6,740 bases of DNA, from assembly GCA_009781815.1 (NCBI GenBank), contig WQVB01000070.1, positions 1 to 6,740 of the forward strand, written 5' to 3'. Each line of letters starts with the position of its first letter. The first letter of the stretch is position 1. Source of the stretch: Defluviitaleaceae bacterium (lineage in GTDB: Bacteria; Bacillota; Clostridia; Lachnospirales; WRAX01). The notes beneath the pieces were generated by a model, which had not been told where the DNA came from, did no database searches, and worked only from the letters and a program-made list of their open reading frames with translations. This document shows, piece by piece, positions 6,376 to 6,740 of the stretch. A program made the position numbers and the translations under genes.

Positions 6376-6707
6376 AACACAGGAACACATCTAAAATTTC
6401 CCAAGTATGAACTTGTGAATTTCAAATTACATACTCGTTTTTATTTTAAAGATAGTTTCATTATTTTTCTTTAGTACAAATTTAAAATCAATCAAAAATC
6501 TAAAAAGCTTTCATTACTTGTTTTTTTATGTTGTTATTTTTGGACCCTAGAGGGGCATTAATATATTTTTTAAACTTCTCAAGAAAAAAAGGAGGGTTGT
6601 TTTAATATTCTTTGCATGTAATATGCTGTTATTTTTGTATAAAAACAGCTATTTTCTGACCCTATAAACCCTAGACCTGAAAGACATTTCCAAAGGAGGA
6701 ATGAAGT
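6376..6707 (+). promoter_or_regulatory. Long untranslated leader, about 330 nt
   Basis: No reading frame with a ribosome binding site is visible between the promoter and the TTG at 6708, so this should be an untranslated leader or hold a small RNA. Visible structure: AGTATG/CATACT at 6404-6435, CCCT/AGGG at 6544-6553, and GCTGTT/AACAGC at 6625-6649 with an AT-rich inner stem followed by TATTTTC, a weak terminator-like shape. The short motif CCCTA occurs three times (near 6544, 6660 and 6669), twice as GACCCTA. I do not recognise a known riboswitch or T-box. Confidence 0.4.
6692..6699 (+). promoter_or_regulatory. Ribosome binding site for the gene at 6708
   Basis: AAAGGAGG is 8 nt before the TTG at 6708. 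The ATG at 6701 is only 1 nt away and hits a stop after four codons, so it is not the start. Confidence 0.75.
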
Positions 6708-6740
6708 TTGAATAAGTTCAGACGCATCTCTAAAGGCTTA
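6708..6740 (+). CDS. Start of an unidentified gene (11 codons, continues past window)
   Basis: A TTG with a strong ribosome binding site at ideal spacing opens a frame that stays open to the window end, beginning MNKFRRISKGL. The basic start would suit the N-region of a signal peptide or membrane anchor, but 11 residues are too few to name a product. It is divergent from rho and is expected to be transcribed from the promoter at 6341-6369 through the long leader. Confidence 0.6.
   Translation, partial: MNKFRRISKGL

Noticed and set aside
6184..6390. 68-residue reading frame on the - strand upstream of rho
   Set aside because: It spans the A/T-tracts and the + strand promoter, has no ribosome binding site, and would overlap the rho start; its Phe/Lys-rich content reflects AT-rich DNA.
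6540..6600. T-box leader (GGAGGGTTG resembling the conserved T-box)
   Set aside because: The T-box consensus AGGGTGGNACCGCG is not present, nor a terminator immediately after it.
6701..6715. ATG at 6701 as the start of the right-end gene
   Set aside because: It meets a stop after four codons and is 1 nt from the ribosome binding site; the TTG at 6708 has ideal spacing and an open frame.

Overview
The window looks like chromosomal DNA of a low-GC, Gram-positive, probably spore-forming bacterium of the class Clostridia. The evidence is the strong AGGAGG-type ribosome binding sites, TTG start codons, an AT-rich background, a BofC-like protein, a LysM protein, and a Clostridia-style M16C metallopeptidase next to rho. 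The lineage is inference from gene style, not a database match.

Layout: (1) positions 1-212 hold the 3' end of a + strand gene ending in a LysM domain. (2) 237-488 is a compact, hairpin-rich element with terminal inverted repeats (MITE-like). Its right arm carries the ribosome binding site of the next gene. (3) 491-1102 encodes a membrane-anchored protein with a BofC-like C-terminal half. (4) 1103-1828 separates two convergent transcription units. It has no gene but is packed with palindromic repeats of at least two families, a short tandem duplication, and a terminator for the unit coming from the right. (5) 1829-4723 and 4704-6191, both on the - strand, are an M16C zinc metallopeptidase and transcription termination factor Rho. 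They overlap and should be one operon transcribed rho first. (6) 6192-6707 is an AT-rich divergent intergenic region with a near-consensus + strand promoter behind A-tracts. It is followed by an unusually long leader of about 330 nt to a gene starting at a TTG at 6708, of which only 11 codons are in the window.

The genes do not form one pathway. Rho (RNA-dependent termination) and the M16C peptidase (oligopeptide breakdown, cytoplasmic) are housekeeping functions joined by translational overlap. The LysM and BofC-like proteins point to the cell envelope and possibly sporulation. I found no convincing new multi-gene system. The most unusual content is non-coding: the repeat elements, two of which keep hairpin pairing while their stem sequences differ, and the long leader at the right end.
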